Source: Acidimicrobiia bacterium (GTDB lineage: Bacteria > Actinomycetota > Acidimicrobiia > Spongiisociales > UBA5794). Taken from it: a DNA stretch of 50,274 nucleotides. How positions within the stretch are numbered: position 1 is the first letter of the stretch; every line of letters starts with the position of its first letter. The position numbers and the translations under genes were made by a program. The stretch spans positions 1 through 50,274 of the forward strand of contig JAUIIM010000006.1 in NCBI GenBank assembly GCA_030431785.1. Reading direction: 5' to 3'. Shown here piece after piece: positions 9,446 to 18,418 of this stretch. The notes under the pieces were generated by a model. The model was not told where the DNA came from, ran no database searches, and saw only the letters and a list, made by a program, of their open reading frames with translations.

Positions 9446-10602
9446 TCGTCGTCCTCTTCCACGAGAAGTGCACGGAATTCGATGCGACGGTTCTTCGCAC
9501 GCCCCTCTTCCGTGGTGTTGTCGGCGATGGGTTGGGTCTCGCCGAATGCGAGCACATCGAACCGCTCGGCATCTTCGCCGTGCGCAACGAGATAGGCAAG
9601 CACCGCCTGCGCCCGCGCCATCGACAATTCCATGTTTGCATCCGGTGAACCTTGGGAATCGGCATGACCGGCGATCTCGATCCGGATGGCAGGCTCGAGG
9701 GCGATCGTCTCGAGGATCTCGTCGAGTAGCTCCTCCCCCGCTTCTGTGATCTCGTCCGAGTTCACCCGGAACTCCACGACCTTGCCCTCGAGCAGGGCAT
9801 CGAGATCGACCTGGAGTGCTTCCACTTCCTCAGCGGTCGGCGTGTTGTCCGGTGACCGGACGGCTGGATTGGCGTCGAATCCGATGTCGGCTGCGAGCTG
9901 GGTCAACTGCTCGTTGAGATCGTCGCGTTCTGACTTCTCGGGTACCTCGCCAGAGAGGATCACGAGCTCTTGGGACGGCACGACGATCAGAAGACCTTCG
10001 TCCAGCTGTTCGTGGATCGTGCGGACGAACCCGAGCACCGGTCCGAACCATTCGCTTTCGTCCTGGAGTCCTTCGACCACATTGACCCCGTCGGTCCGCA
10101 GGATGCCGAATGCTTCGGCCAGCGTGGAGTCGAGGGTTGCGCTTCGTTCCTCGGTCGAGACGTCCCCGGTCACCGTGACGACGTTTCGTTGCCATGCGAT
10201 CTCGATCGAATCGCCTGTGACGACGATCTCCTCACCGGATTCTGTGGCGATCTCCCAGAGGGTCCCCTCGACGGAGGTCACACCGGTGAGTCCGTCGACC
10301 GCGGCAAAGATGGCTTCTTGATTGGTCCCTTCAGCAACCGTCCCCGTGAGGAGGACGTCGGTACCGGACGCTTGTGCGGTCACCGTGTCCAGGTCGTTGG
10401 CGGCAAGGAGGCCGTTCGCACGGGTCTCGATGTCCGACTCGATCGACGAGGTGCCGAAGTTGACGGCCGCGAACACGAAGAGCACGACGACCACGGCACA
10501 CGCGAGTGCAAAGACGCCGCTGGACATCGCTGGTCCATCGTCCGTGTCGGGTCGGAACCCCGGTGGGGTCACTGACCGTGTCTTGTTGCGTGGCATCGTC
10601 AT
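9442..10602 (-). CDS. OmpA-family protein with N-terminal TM and BON-like repeats (ArfA/OmpATb-like)
   Basis: C-terminal IRIEIAGHADSQGSPDANMELSMARAQAVLAYLVAHG...FGETQPIADN...RAKNRRIEF OmpA signature; two or three BON-like segments before it. Confidence 0.85.
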   Translation of the reverse strand: MTMPRNKTRSVTPPGFRPDTDDGPAMSSGVFALACAVVVVLFVFAAVNFGTSSIESDIETRANGLLAANDLDTVTAQASGTDVLLTGTVAEGTNQEAIFAAVDGLTGVTSVEGTLWEIATESGEEIVVTGDSIEIAWQRNVVTVTGDVSTEERSATLDSTLAEAFGILRTDGVNVVEGLQDESEWFGPVLGFVRTIHEQLDEGLLIVVPSQELVILSGEVPEKSERDDLNEQLTQLAADIGFDANPAVRSPDNTPTAEEVEALQVDLDALLEGKVVEFRVNSDEITEAGEELLDEILETIALEPAIRIEIAGHADSQGSPDANMELSMARAQAVLAYLVAHGEDAERFDVLAFGETQPIADNTTEEGRAKNRRIEFRALLVEEDDE

Positions 10603-10698
10603 AGGGGAATCCTCAACAGGCTCCTGTGAATGCTATCGACGGCTTCGGGTACCGCCATGACCCTTTTCTGTTGCCCGCCGACGGCTAGCGTTCCACGA

Positions 10699-11382
10699 AT
10701 GATCATCTCCGCGATAATCGTTGCGGCAGGGTCGTCGGATTGTGAACTGATCAGCGACGGCGGTCTCGTGCAACCTGTCAACGCGTGGTCGAGCCTGGCG
10801 TTCTCGGTAGTGGGCATCGCCCTGGTCATGATGTCGCGCCGTGTCCGCGGACCCGAACGTTGGTTCCGGATCGCCGTCGGGTCCCTACTCGTCTTGACCG
10901 GTCTCGGGAGTTTTGCCTTCCATGGTGCCGATGGTGCCTGGACGCAGTTCTCCCACGACGCAACGTTTCTCGCGACGCTTCTCGTCATCGGTGTCGCCAA
11001 CCTGGTTGCGAAGCGGTCTGCTCGCATGGTCGCCGGTCTGTCCCTGACGGGCGTCGTAGCGATCACCCTGCTCCTCGCGATCACGCCTGCCTCGACCAAC
11101 ACGATCATGGTTCTCCTGGTGGGCGTTGTGCTCCTCGGTGCGGGTCTGGCGTTGCGGAACGGGACCTACGATCGATCACTGCTGATTGCGAGCGGGATTG
11201 TCCTCGTCCTCGCAATCGGAGCATTCCTTGCCGGACGCACTGATGGGATCTGGTGCAGCCCCGCAAGCCTCTTCCAGGCTCATGCCCTATGGCACATCTT
11301 GTCCGCTACTGGCCTCGGGTTCTTCGTCGTAGCAACAACGCAAGTCCGCGATTGGCCGCAGACGAAAGGGGCCCCGGCATGA
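10699..11382 (+). CDS. Ceramidase-like (CREST superfamily) membrane protein
   Basis: CELISDGGLVQPVNAWSSLAF...GSFAFHG...FSHDATFL...HALWHILSATGL; ATG at 10699 favoured over 10630 (TAGCGT -10-like 7 nt upstream). Confidence 0.7.
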   Translation: MIISAIIVAAGSSDCELISDGGLVQPVNAWSSLAFSVVGIALVMMSRRVRGPERWFRIAVGSLLVLTGLGSFAFHGADGAWTQFSHDATFLATLLVIGVANLVAKRSARMVAGLSLTGVVAITLLLAITPASTNTIMVLLVGVVLLGAGLALRNGTYDRSLLIASGIVLVLAIGAFLAGRTDGIWCSPASLFQAHALWHILSATGLGFFVVATTQVRDWPQTKGAPA

Positions 11383-12314
11383 ACCCTTCCTTCAGCGACG
11401 TTGTGGAGGCAGCGCAACGAATCGCTCCCCATGTGCACCGCACCCCGGTGCTCACCTCCCAGTACGTCGACGAGGAGGTCGGCGCAGAGGTCTTCTTCAA
11501 GGCGGAGAACTTCCAGAAGGTCGGTGCGTTCAAGGCCCGCGGAGCGACGAACGCGGTTCTCGCCCTCACCGATGAACGCGCTGATGCGGGCATCGTCACC
11601 CATTCCTCGGGCAACCACGGTCAAGCGGTCGCATACGCCGCCGCCATACGCGGCGTGCCAGCAACCATCGTCATGCCGGATCACGCACCCGACGTGAAGA
11701 TCGATGCCGTTCGTGGCTACGGTGCCTCAGTCGTGTTCGTCCCCCAGCCCGAACGAGAAGCAGCGGTCGCAGAGCTGATCACGGAGCGGGGCTACACGCT
11801 CGTGCATCCCTTCGACGACCCGATGGTGATCGCTGGTCAAGGAACGGCAACTTTGGAGTTGGTCGACGAAGTCCCGGATCTCGATATGGTCATCGCTCCG
11901 ATCGGGGGTGGAGGCCTCTTGTCGGGCGCAACACTGGTCGGTGACCGAATGGGGGTCCGCACGGTGGGTGCGGAACCAGAGATCGTCGACGATGCATTTC
12001 GCTCCATGCGCGACGGTGTCCGTCATCCTGCAACTGGCGAGATCAGCGTGGGGGACGGCTTGCTGACCGGGATCGGCGAGATCGCGTTCCGTGTACTCCA
12101 TGGTGCAGCCGTCGAGATCCTCACCGTTTCCGAAGCCGAGATCCTCGACGCGGTGCGATTGCACGCAGAGCGGATGAAGATCATCGTGGAGCCTTCCGGA
12201 GCCACCGTCCTCGCTGCACTCCTGAGGTATCGAGACCGATTCGACGGCCAGCGGATCGGCGCCATCATCTCGGGCGGCAACCTGCGACTGGATCTCTTGA
12301 CCGCTACCGCGTGA
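11379..12314 (+). CDS. PLP-dependent threonine/serine dehydratase-like (or serine racemase) enzyme
   Basis: FFKAENFQKVGAFKARGATNAV (PLP Lys motif), SSGNHGQAVAYAA, GGGGLLSG; ATGA overlap with previous gene. Confidence 0.88.
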   Translation: MNPSFSDVVEAAQRIAPHVHRTPVLTSQYVDEEVGAEVFFKAENFQKVGAFKARGATNAVLALTDERADAGIVTHSSGNHGQAVAYAAAIRGVPATIVMPDHAPDVKIDAVRGYGASVVFVPQPEREAAVAELITERGYTLVHPFDDPMVIAGQGTATLELVDEVPDLDMVIAPIGGGGLLSGATLVGDRMGVRTVGAEPEIVDDAFRSMRDGVRHPATGEISVGDGLLTGIGEIAFRVLHGAAVEILTVSEAEILDAVRLHAERMKIIVEPSGATVLAALLRYRDRFDGQRIGAIISGGNLRLDLLTATA

Positions 12315-12903
12315 GTCCGTGGAGGCCCTCAACGGCAGCCTGCGCTGCCTCTCTCACCCGATACAGGGATGCGGTCGCTCGTACCTCTCTCGCACGGGCA
12401 TCGGACAGCGCCTTCGTATCGGCGTTATCCGTGGCGCTGTACGCACCACGTGCATCCGATCGCTCCTCGACCGCACGACGCAACGCCGAGAGTTGCGTAG
12501 CGGCCTCGTCGGCCAGTTCTTTCGCACGGCGATCCGGAGCCTTCGCTGCGAGCGCGAAGAGATGGTCATGGGCTGCAGTGGTGCGTTCCTGCAGCGCCGC
12601 GGCGATCTCGTCATTCCTCGACGACGGTGAACCCTCTGCGCCCGAACCCTTCTGGTCCCCCATCCAGGCAGCGAACTCGTCCGTGAGGTTCTCGGTGAGC
12701 CAGCGGGCATCCTGATAGCCGTCGCGTGCTTCGTCCTTCCACGACGGCTCCTGGGGCGCTCCCTTTCGACGTGCCGATGCTCGGAGGACCAACGACACGA
12801 TGACGAGGACCAAAGCGATGACCACCAGGATGAGGACCCACCAGGGGGCGTCCTGGGCATCACCGGAGGAATCAGCTGCCTGTGCGAAGAAGGGAGGGAT
12901 CAT
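12304..12903 (-). CDS. Hypothetical protein with N-terminal TM and Ala-rich helical cytosolic domain
   Basis: MIPPFFAQAADSSGDAQDAPWWVLILVVIALVLVIVSLVLRASARRKG... Confidence 0.65.
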   Translation of the reverse strand: MIPPFFAQAADSSGDAQDAPWWVLILVVIALVLVIVSLVLRASARRKGAPQEPSWKDEARDGYQDARWLTENLTDEFAAWMGDQKGSGAEGSPSSRNDEIAAALQERTTAAHDHLFALAAKAPDRRAKELADEAATQLSALRRAVEERSDARGAYSATDNADTKALSDARAREVRATASLYRVREAAQAAVEGLHGLTR

Positions 12904-12919
12904 CGTCAGAGTGTATGCG

Positions 12920-14113
12920 TCAGAACTGGCCCGGTGTCCAGTCGGACAGCTGGAAACTCTTCTTGGTCGTCACGGCATCTCGCATCAGGTCCTCGGGAAT
13001 CGACTCGACCGTGGCACCGATGTCCACCTGTCGTGCGGCGGTGGCGACACGTCGTCCTTCGGAGAGGTCACACACCTCCTGTGCACGGGCCGACAGTTCC
13101 GCCGTCCCGACGACTCGTGCCAGGTCGATGATCTGTTGCTTCGGGAGTCCGAGGAGCGGTCGGAGGATCGGTGTGGACGCTTCGCGGGAGACGCCGACCA
13201 AGTGAGGGAGCGTCTGGGACGAGACCTGGCCGAGGGCATCCCCGGTGACGAGGGCCTCGATTCCCTGTGCTTCGGCGATCGTCGAGGCCGCCTTCGCCAT
13301 CATCACCTTCAGCGCGATCTGTCGCATCCTTGGTTCGACGTGATCGAACAAGGCGTCCTTGACGGGCTGGAACTCGACGAGATGCACCGTGGGTTGCGTG
13401 CCGAATCCCCACATCGACCACATCTCCCTGGCCACCGCCAGGGCATGGTCCGACTGGGCGCAGTTCAGCGTGAAGTGCACGTAGTCGACCGGGCAGCCGC
13501 GTGACATCATCATCCAGGCGGCAACCACGGAGTCGAAGCCACCAGAGATCAGACACAAGACCTTCTCCTGGGTGCCGAGCGGCAAGCCACCCGGTGCGGA
13601 AGCGTGGTCGATGACGACGAATGCTCTCTGATCCAACACCGAGATGTTCACGGTCTCCTGCGGATCGCTGAGATCCACGGTGCCACCGGCTTCGACGAGA
13701 CGGGTACCGACTGCCGACGCAAGCACAGGGGACTTCCAGTCATGCGCCCCTCGCCTCTTCACCCGCACGGCGAATGTCTTGCCTACCACGCGGGATTCCG
13801 TCAGCGCGGAAGCCGCTTCCACGAGTCCGTCGAAGGACTCGAAGGGAACCGGGACCACGGTGTCGACCGCTCCAACACCGAACACCTGCGATGCGACATC
13901 GATGACGGCGGGACGGAGCTCGTCGTCCGGATGGACGGTGTAGCGATGGTTCCCGAGTCGATCGACCGATCCGGCGTATCCGACGGAGGCGAGCGCCCGA
14001 TCGAGGTTGGCGCGGGCGCGACGAATAAGGCCCTTCTGCGTGCGGCGTGACTTGAGGTAGATGTCGCCGGACAGGGTGATGTGCACGTCAGCGGCGTTCG
14101 GGGTCGGGATCAT
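12920..14113 (-). CDS. thiI: tRNA 4-thiouridine sulfurtransferase ThiI
   Basis: THUMP-like N-terminus, ...LCLISGGFDSVVAAWMMMSRGCPVDYVHF PP-loop motif. Confidence 0.9.
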   Translation of the reverse strand: MIPTPNAADVHITLSGDIYLKSRRTQKGLIRRARANLDRALASVGYAGSVDRLGNHRYTVHPDDELRPAVIDVASQVFGVGAVDTVVPVPFESFDGLVEAASALTESRVVGKTFAVRVKRRGAHDWKSPVLASAVGTRLVEAGGTVDLSDPQETVNISVLDQRAFVVIDHASAPGGLPLGTQEKVLCLISGGFDSVVAAWMMMSRGCPVDYVHFTLNCAQSDHALAVAREMWSMWGFGTQPTVHLVEFQPVKDALFDHVEPRMRQIALKVMMAKAASTIAEAQGIEALVTGDALGQVSSQTLPHLVGVSREASTPILRPLLGLPKQQIIDLARVVGTAELSARAQEVCDLSEGRRVATAARQVDIGATVESIPEDLMRDAVTTKKSFQLSDWTPGQF

Positions 14114-14141
14114 GATCCGAGGATACGGGTGATGTCGTCGT

Positions 14142-15722
14142 TCAGTCCGACTCCAGGCGAACCGAAGGGAAGTAGTCGACGGTCACCGTGACATCGGCGC
14201 CGAACGCATCTTCCATCGCATCGTCCAAGTCGTCGATCGGGGGAATGTCGCCTTCGCCCGACAAGGTGGCCGACACCTCGTCGGAAGCGACCTCGACGCG
14301 ATTGACGCGGATCGTCGAGTCTTCTCCGAGCCACTCCTCGACGACCTTGCTCGCCGTTGCCTGTCGTGACGCCGAATTGATGATTCCTTCGGAGGTGAAT
14401 GCAAGAGGAATGATGATGACCATGGCCCCGAGTACGACGGTGCCGACGACCGTTCTCGTCTTCTTGGCGTTCCGTTGCATCTGGTCGAGCGGTGCGAGCC
14501 CACCGACGACGAACACGATCGATGCGACAAGGATGATCGAGACGAGGTTCGTGGCGAAGAGCAGGAACGCACCGATGGCATCGTCGAAGGCGCCGCTCTC
14601 GAGCGTGATCCCGACGACGGCGAGCGGAGGGACGAGTGCAACGGCGATCGCCACACCGGTGATGGACGAGGAGACACGTTTGTCGATCGTTGCGTAGGCG
14701 CCGGCAGCACCGGCAGCGATCGCGATCAGCATGTCGATGAGTGTCGGGGAAACGCGCGACAACACCTGGCTGTTGCTTGCGAGCGGAATCAGCTGAGGTG
14801 TCCATGCAGCCACGATCACTGCGGTTCCGATGGAAACCGCCACTCCCCCAGCAACAGTCGCAAACGACGTCGAGACGCGCCCGAGCCAGCCGTTCACCAC
14901 ACCGGCGCTGACTCCCATGATCGGGGTCATCAACGGCGCGACCAACATGGCACCGATGACGACCGCCGTGGAGTCCGCCATCACACCGAGGGTCGCGATG
15001 GTGGTCGAGAGGATCAGGAGTACCCAGAATCCGACCTGCTTCTGCACACTGTCGGGATCCTCGAAGTACAGCGAATCGACCACGGAGTCGCGCATCGAGT
15101 CCCCGAGATCCCGTTCCTTGAGCCAGTCGATCGCAAACTCACCGAGTTCGCCGGATCCGAGATCTGCGGCCTCTTCGTCGGAGATCCCGACCGCCATCAT
15201 GAACACGCCGAGGGAGAAGGCACCGAAGGCGATCATGAAGATGACACCGGTGACGACGGTATGGGCCAGAGCAGCGACGATGACCGCACCGGCAATGTAG
15301 AGCGCACCTCGGACGAGGTGGAACGTGACCAGATCCCCGTCCCTGCGTCTCCGCCAAGAGCGGACCAGGATCGACACGCCGGTGGCGGCAAGATAGAACG
15401 CCGTGATCGCTCCCGCGACCCGCAGCGATGCCTCCGGTAGCACGAGCAGGGCGACGCCGCCGATCATTCCTGCGATTCCAACCACGATGTCCACGATCCT
15501 GCGTGGGCGTCGCCGTATCGCCGCCCACAGGATCGCCGCCCCGGTCAGGGCGAGTGCGGTCCCAGCGACGATCACCAGGAGGCGACCCGAATACTCGGGG
15601 ATCAGGAGCAGGACAAGACCCGTCAGGGCGAAGATCAGACCCCGGGTCGTGAGCGGATTGAGCCAGTCCGGGAGGACCTGTTCACTGATAGTTCCCGATT
15701 CCTGGTTGTCGTCGCCTTGCAT
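14142..15722 (-). CDS. HdeD-like (DUF308) plus DUF389 fusion membrane protein
   Basis: MQGDDNQESG...LNPLTTRGLIFALTGLVLLLIPEYSGRLL (HdeD-like) followed by VVIGAMLVAPLMTPIMGVSAGVV (DUF389); ATG at 15722 with TATCGT 7 nt upstream; track start 16019 runs into the divergent gene. Confidence 0.8.
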   Translation of the reverse strand: MQGDDNQESGTISEQVLPDWLNPLTTRGLIFALTGLVLLLIPEYSGRLLVIVAGTALALTGAAILWAAIRRRPRRIVDIVVGIAGMIGGVALLVLPEASLRVAGAITAFYLAATGVSILVRSWRRRRDGDLVTFHLVRGALYIAGAVIVAALAHTVVTGVIFMIAFGAFSLGVFMMAVGISDEEAADLGSGELGEFAIDWLKERDLGDSMRDSVVDSLYFEDPDSVQKQVGFWVLLILSTTIATLGVMADSTAVVIGAMLVAPLMTPIMGVSAGVVNGWLGRVSTSFATVAGGVAVSIGTAVIVAAWTPQLIPLASNSQVLSRVSPTLIDMLIAIAAGAAGAYATIDKRVSSSITGVAIAVALVPPLAVVGITLESGAFDDAIGAFLLFATNLVSIILVASIVFVVGGLAPLDQMQRNAKKTRTVVGTVVLGAMVIIIPLAFTSEGIINSASRQATASKVVEEWLGEDSTIRVNRVEVASDEVSATLSGEGDIPPIDDLDDAMEDAFGADVTVTVDYFPSVRLESD

Positions 15723-15795
15723 GGCACAGACGATAGACGAGAGCCGGCTCCCTCTGGCGTAAGGTCGACACCGGCGATGCCGTATGGTGGCACGT

Positions 15796-16911
15796 GTGAC
15801 CAGCCTCGACACCTCCCCGATGATCCGCCTCGATGATGTCACGAAGCTGTTTCCCGGAACTGCTTCGGCAGCCGTCGACGGCCTCACATTGCATATCGCC
15901 GAAGGGGAGATCGTCGTCCTCGTCGGCCCATCGGGCTGTGGGAAGACCACCACCCTGAAGATGATCAACCGACTCGTCGAACCAACATCGGGCTCGATCA
16001 TCGTCGATGGCGATGCCATCCTCGATCTCCCTGCCCATGAACTTCGCCGACGTATCGGCTACGTCATCCAACAGATCGGGCTGTTCCCCCACCGCACCAT
16101 TCGGGAGAACATCGCAACCGTGCCGAGGCTGTTGGGATGGAACAAGGCGAGCATCGACGAACGAGTCGACGAGCTCGCCGACCTCGTCGACATCGACCGC
16201 GACATGCTCTCGCGCTATCCGGCCGAGCTGAGCGGTGGTCAGCGTCAGCGAATCGGTGTGGCACGGGCGCTCGCTGCCGATCCGCCGGTCCTTCTGATGG
16301 ACGAACCGTTCGGCGCCGTCGATCCGATTGTCCGGGCGCGTCTGCAGCAAGAGCTGCTGAGCCTCCAGGAACGGCTCCGCAAGACGATCGTTCTCGTGAC
16401 CCACGACATCGACGAAGCGATCGCCCTGGGAGACCGGGTGGCGATCCTCAACGTGGGCGGGTATCTCGAGCAGTACGCACCTCCGGGGGAGATCCTCCGC
16501 GACCCTGCGAATGCGTTCGTCGCGGACTTCCTCGGGACCGATCGTGGGATCAAGCGGCTGTCGCTGATCCCGATCTCCTCGGTAGGCCTCATCGACGGGG
16601 CAATGATCGATGAGGCGAGGTCGACGTCCGAAGCTATCGAACTTGCGAGCAGACTCGACTCGGATTGGGTGGGCGTGCTGCGGGATGGGAAGGTGCGTGG
16701 TTGGGCTTGGCTCGACGCCGTCAAAGCCGCTGACTCTCTGGCGTCTCTCGACGTCGCGCCGTTTCTTTCGACCCTGTCGATCGACGACAATCTACGGGAA
16801 GCCCTCGACACTGTCGTCTCATCACACACGTCGGTGGCGATCGTGCTGGACGACGACCGCTACGTCGGCATGCTCACCATGGACCAAATCAGTCGCGAGA
16901 TCGTCCAATGA
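15796..16911 (+). CDS. Osmoprotectant/glycine betaine ABC transporter ATP-binding protein with C-terminal CBS-like region
   Basis: VGPSGCGKTTTLKMINRLVEPTSGSI, LSGGQRQRIGVARAL; GTG at 15796 or ATG at 15784. Confidence 0.92.
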   Translation: MTSLDTSPMIRLDDVTKLFPGTASAAVDGLTLHIAEGEIVVLVGPSGCGKTTTLKMINRLVEPTSGSIIVDGDAILDLPAHELRRRIGYVIQQIGLFPHRTIRENIATVPRLLGWNKASIDERVDELADLVDIDRDMLSRYPAELSGGQRQRIGVARALAADPPVLLMDEPFGAVDPIVRARLQQELLSLQERLRKTIVLVTHDIDEAIALGDRVAILNVGGYLEQYAPPGEILRDPANAFVADFLGTDRGIKRLSLIPISSVGLIDGAMIDEARSTSEAIELASRLDSDWVGVLRDGKVRGWAWLDAVKAADSLASLDVAPFLSTLSIDDNLREALDTVVSSHTSVAIVLDDDRYVGMLTMDQISREIVQ

Positions 16912-17585
16912 TCCCCGCCATCGCCCAGTCTTCCCAGCCCATCATCGACTGGGACTGGATCTGGACCCACGGCGACGACATGTGGCAGGCGACGATCGAA
17001 CACACGTTGTTGACGGTGATCGCCGTGATCGTCGGTGTGATCCTTTCGACAGGCCTATCCCTCGTCGCCCTGCGGTGGCGGGGGACGTATCCGACGATCA
17101 CGTGGGTCACGGGGATCCTGTACACGATCCCCTCGCTCGCCTTGTTCGTTTCCCTCGTGCCACTGTTCGGCCTCAGCATCCTGACCGCCGAGATCGCACT
17201 CGTTTCGTACACGTTGTTGATCCTGATCAGGAACATGGTGTCGGGCGTCGACAGCGTTTCGGAACAGGTCATCGAGGCGTCGGTGGGGATGGGGATGACG
17301 CCGCGCCAGGCGATGACGTCTGTTCGAATCCCCTTGGCACTTCCCGCCATCTTCGCCGGGATCCGGATCGCCACGGTCACGACCGTTGGCCTGGTGACGG
17401 TCACCGCCCTCATCGGTCGAGGCGGGTACGGCGTGTTCATCCTGCGTGGAATCCGCAGGCAGTTCCTGACCGAGGCGCTTGTGGGGACGCTGTTGTCGGT
17501 GCTGCTTGCGATCGTGCTCGATGCTGCTCTTCTGGGTGTCGAACGGTGGGCGACCCCGTGGACGCGTCGAAAGGTGGCGCCATGA
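16908..17585 (+). CDS. Osmoprotectant ABC transporter permease (OpuCB/ProW-like)
   Basis: IEHTLLTVIAVIVGVILSTGLSLVA...EASVGMGMTPRQAMTSVRIPLALPAIFAGIRIA EAA loop; ATGA overlap. Confidence 0.9.
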   Translation: MIPAIAQSSQPIIDWDWIWTHGDDMWQATIEHTLLTVIAVIVGVILSTGLSLVALRWRGTYPTITWVTGILYTIPSLALFVSLVPLFGLSILTAEIALVSYTLLILIRNMVSGVDSVSEQVIEASVGMGMTPRQAMTSVRIPLALPAIFAGIRIATVTTVGLVTVTALIGRGGYGVFILRGIRRQFLTEALVGTLLSVLLAIVLDAALLGVERWATPWTRRKVAP

Positions 17586-18328
17586 TCGAGACGATCGGTC
17601 AGGTCTTCGACTACTTCCTCCAGGCGGACAACTGGCTCGGGCCCCGCGGCCTGTTGAACCGGCTTTGGCAACATGTCTCGATTTCGACGATCGGGATGAT
17701 CGTGGCATCCGTCCTGGCCCTGCCACCTGCGTTGTTCCTCGGACATCGGCGCAAGGGCGGGTTCCTCGCAGTCTCCGTCGTCAACATCGGTAGAGCTGTG
17801 CCTTCCTTTGGCGTGGTGGGTGTCATGTTCCCGATCACCATTTCCATCGCCGTTCTTGCGTCGCCCCTCGGGTTCTGGGCGACGTTGATCGCCCTCGTTC
17901 TCCTTGCCATGCCACCGATTTTCGTCAACGCGTACGTCGGCATCCGAGAAGTCGACACAGCCTTGGTGGAGTCCGCACGCGGGATGGGGATGACCGAACG
18001 ACAGGTACTCACCAGGCTCGAGGTGCCCCTCGCTCTCCCCCTCATCATGGCGGGACTCCGAACCGCGGTCGTGGCAGTGATCGCGACCGCAACCCTTGGT
18101 GCCGTCGTCGGTTTCGGCGGACTCGGTCGCTACATCGTCGACGGGTTCGCCCAGGGCAACGACGTGCTCATCTACGTCGGATCGTTGCTCGTCGCGCTCA
18201 TGGCGATCTTCGCCGAGCTTGGCTTCGGCAGGCTCGAACGGCGGACGACGCCGGTGCGGACGTCGGACGACGCTGGTGATGATCCCATGATCGACCTCCC
18301 GGATCTCGCCACAAGTCGCCCTGCGTGA
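17582..18328 (+). CDS. Osmoprotectant ABC transporter permease (OpuCD/ProW-like)
   Basis: MIETIGQVFDYFLQADNWLGPRGLLNRLWQHVSISTIGM...ESARGMGMTERQVLTRLEVPLALPLIMAGLRTA; ATGA overlap; true start internal to the 16610 track ORF. Confidence 0.9.
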   Translation: MIETIGQVFDYFLQADNWLGPRGLLNRLWQHVSISTIGMIVASVLALPPALFLGHRRKGGFLAVSVVNIGRAVPSFGVVGVMFPITISIAVLASPLGFWATLIALVLLAMPPIFVNAYVGIREVDTALVESARGMGMTERQVLTRLEVPLALPLIMAGLRTAVVAVIATATLGAVVGFGGLGRYIVDGFAQGNDVLIYVGSLLVALMAIFAELGFGRLERRTTPVRTSDDAGDDPMIDLPDLATSRPA

Positions 18329-18357
18329 CTTTCGTCAAAGCACCACATTTCGTCCGT

Positions 18358-18363
18358 TAGCGT
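18358..18363 (+). promoter_or_regulatory. -10-like box for the osmoprotectant SBP gene
   Basis: TAGCGT; predicted start lies at the base of the downstream hairpin. Confidence 0.4.
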
Positions 18364-18371
18364 TGTCACCA

Positions 18372-18395
18372 ATGGTTGGTCTTGTTGCCAACCAT
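18372..18395 (+). repeat. 8-bp perfect stem-loop in the SBP 5' UTR
   Basis: ATGGTTGG-tcttgttg-CCAACCAT. Confidence 0.75.
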
Positions 18396-18418
18396 TTCAC
18401 AATTGGAAGGAGAAACCC

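Noticed and set aside
14142-16019. 625-aa start for the HdeD-DUF389 gene
   Set aside because: The first ~99 residues lie opposite the ABC ATPase gene; ATG at 15722 with a -10-like box is more plausible.
16610-18328. 572-aa ORF as a single large permease
   Set aside because: The first ~325 codons are out of frame with the ATPase and first permease; only the part from ATG 17582 is a real permease.
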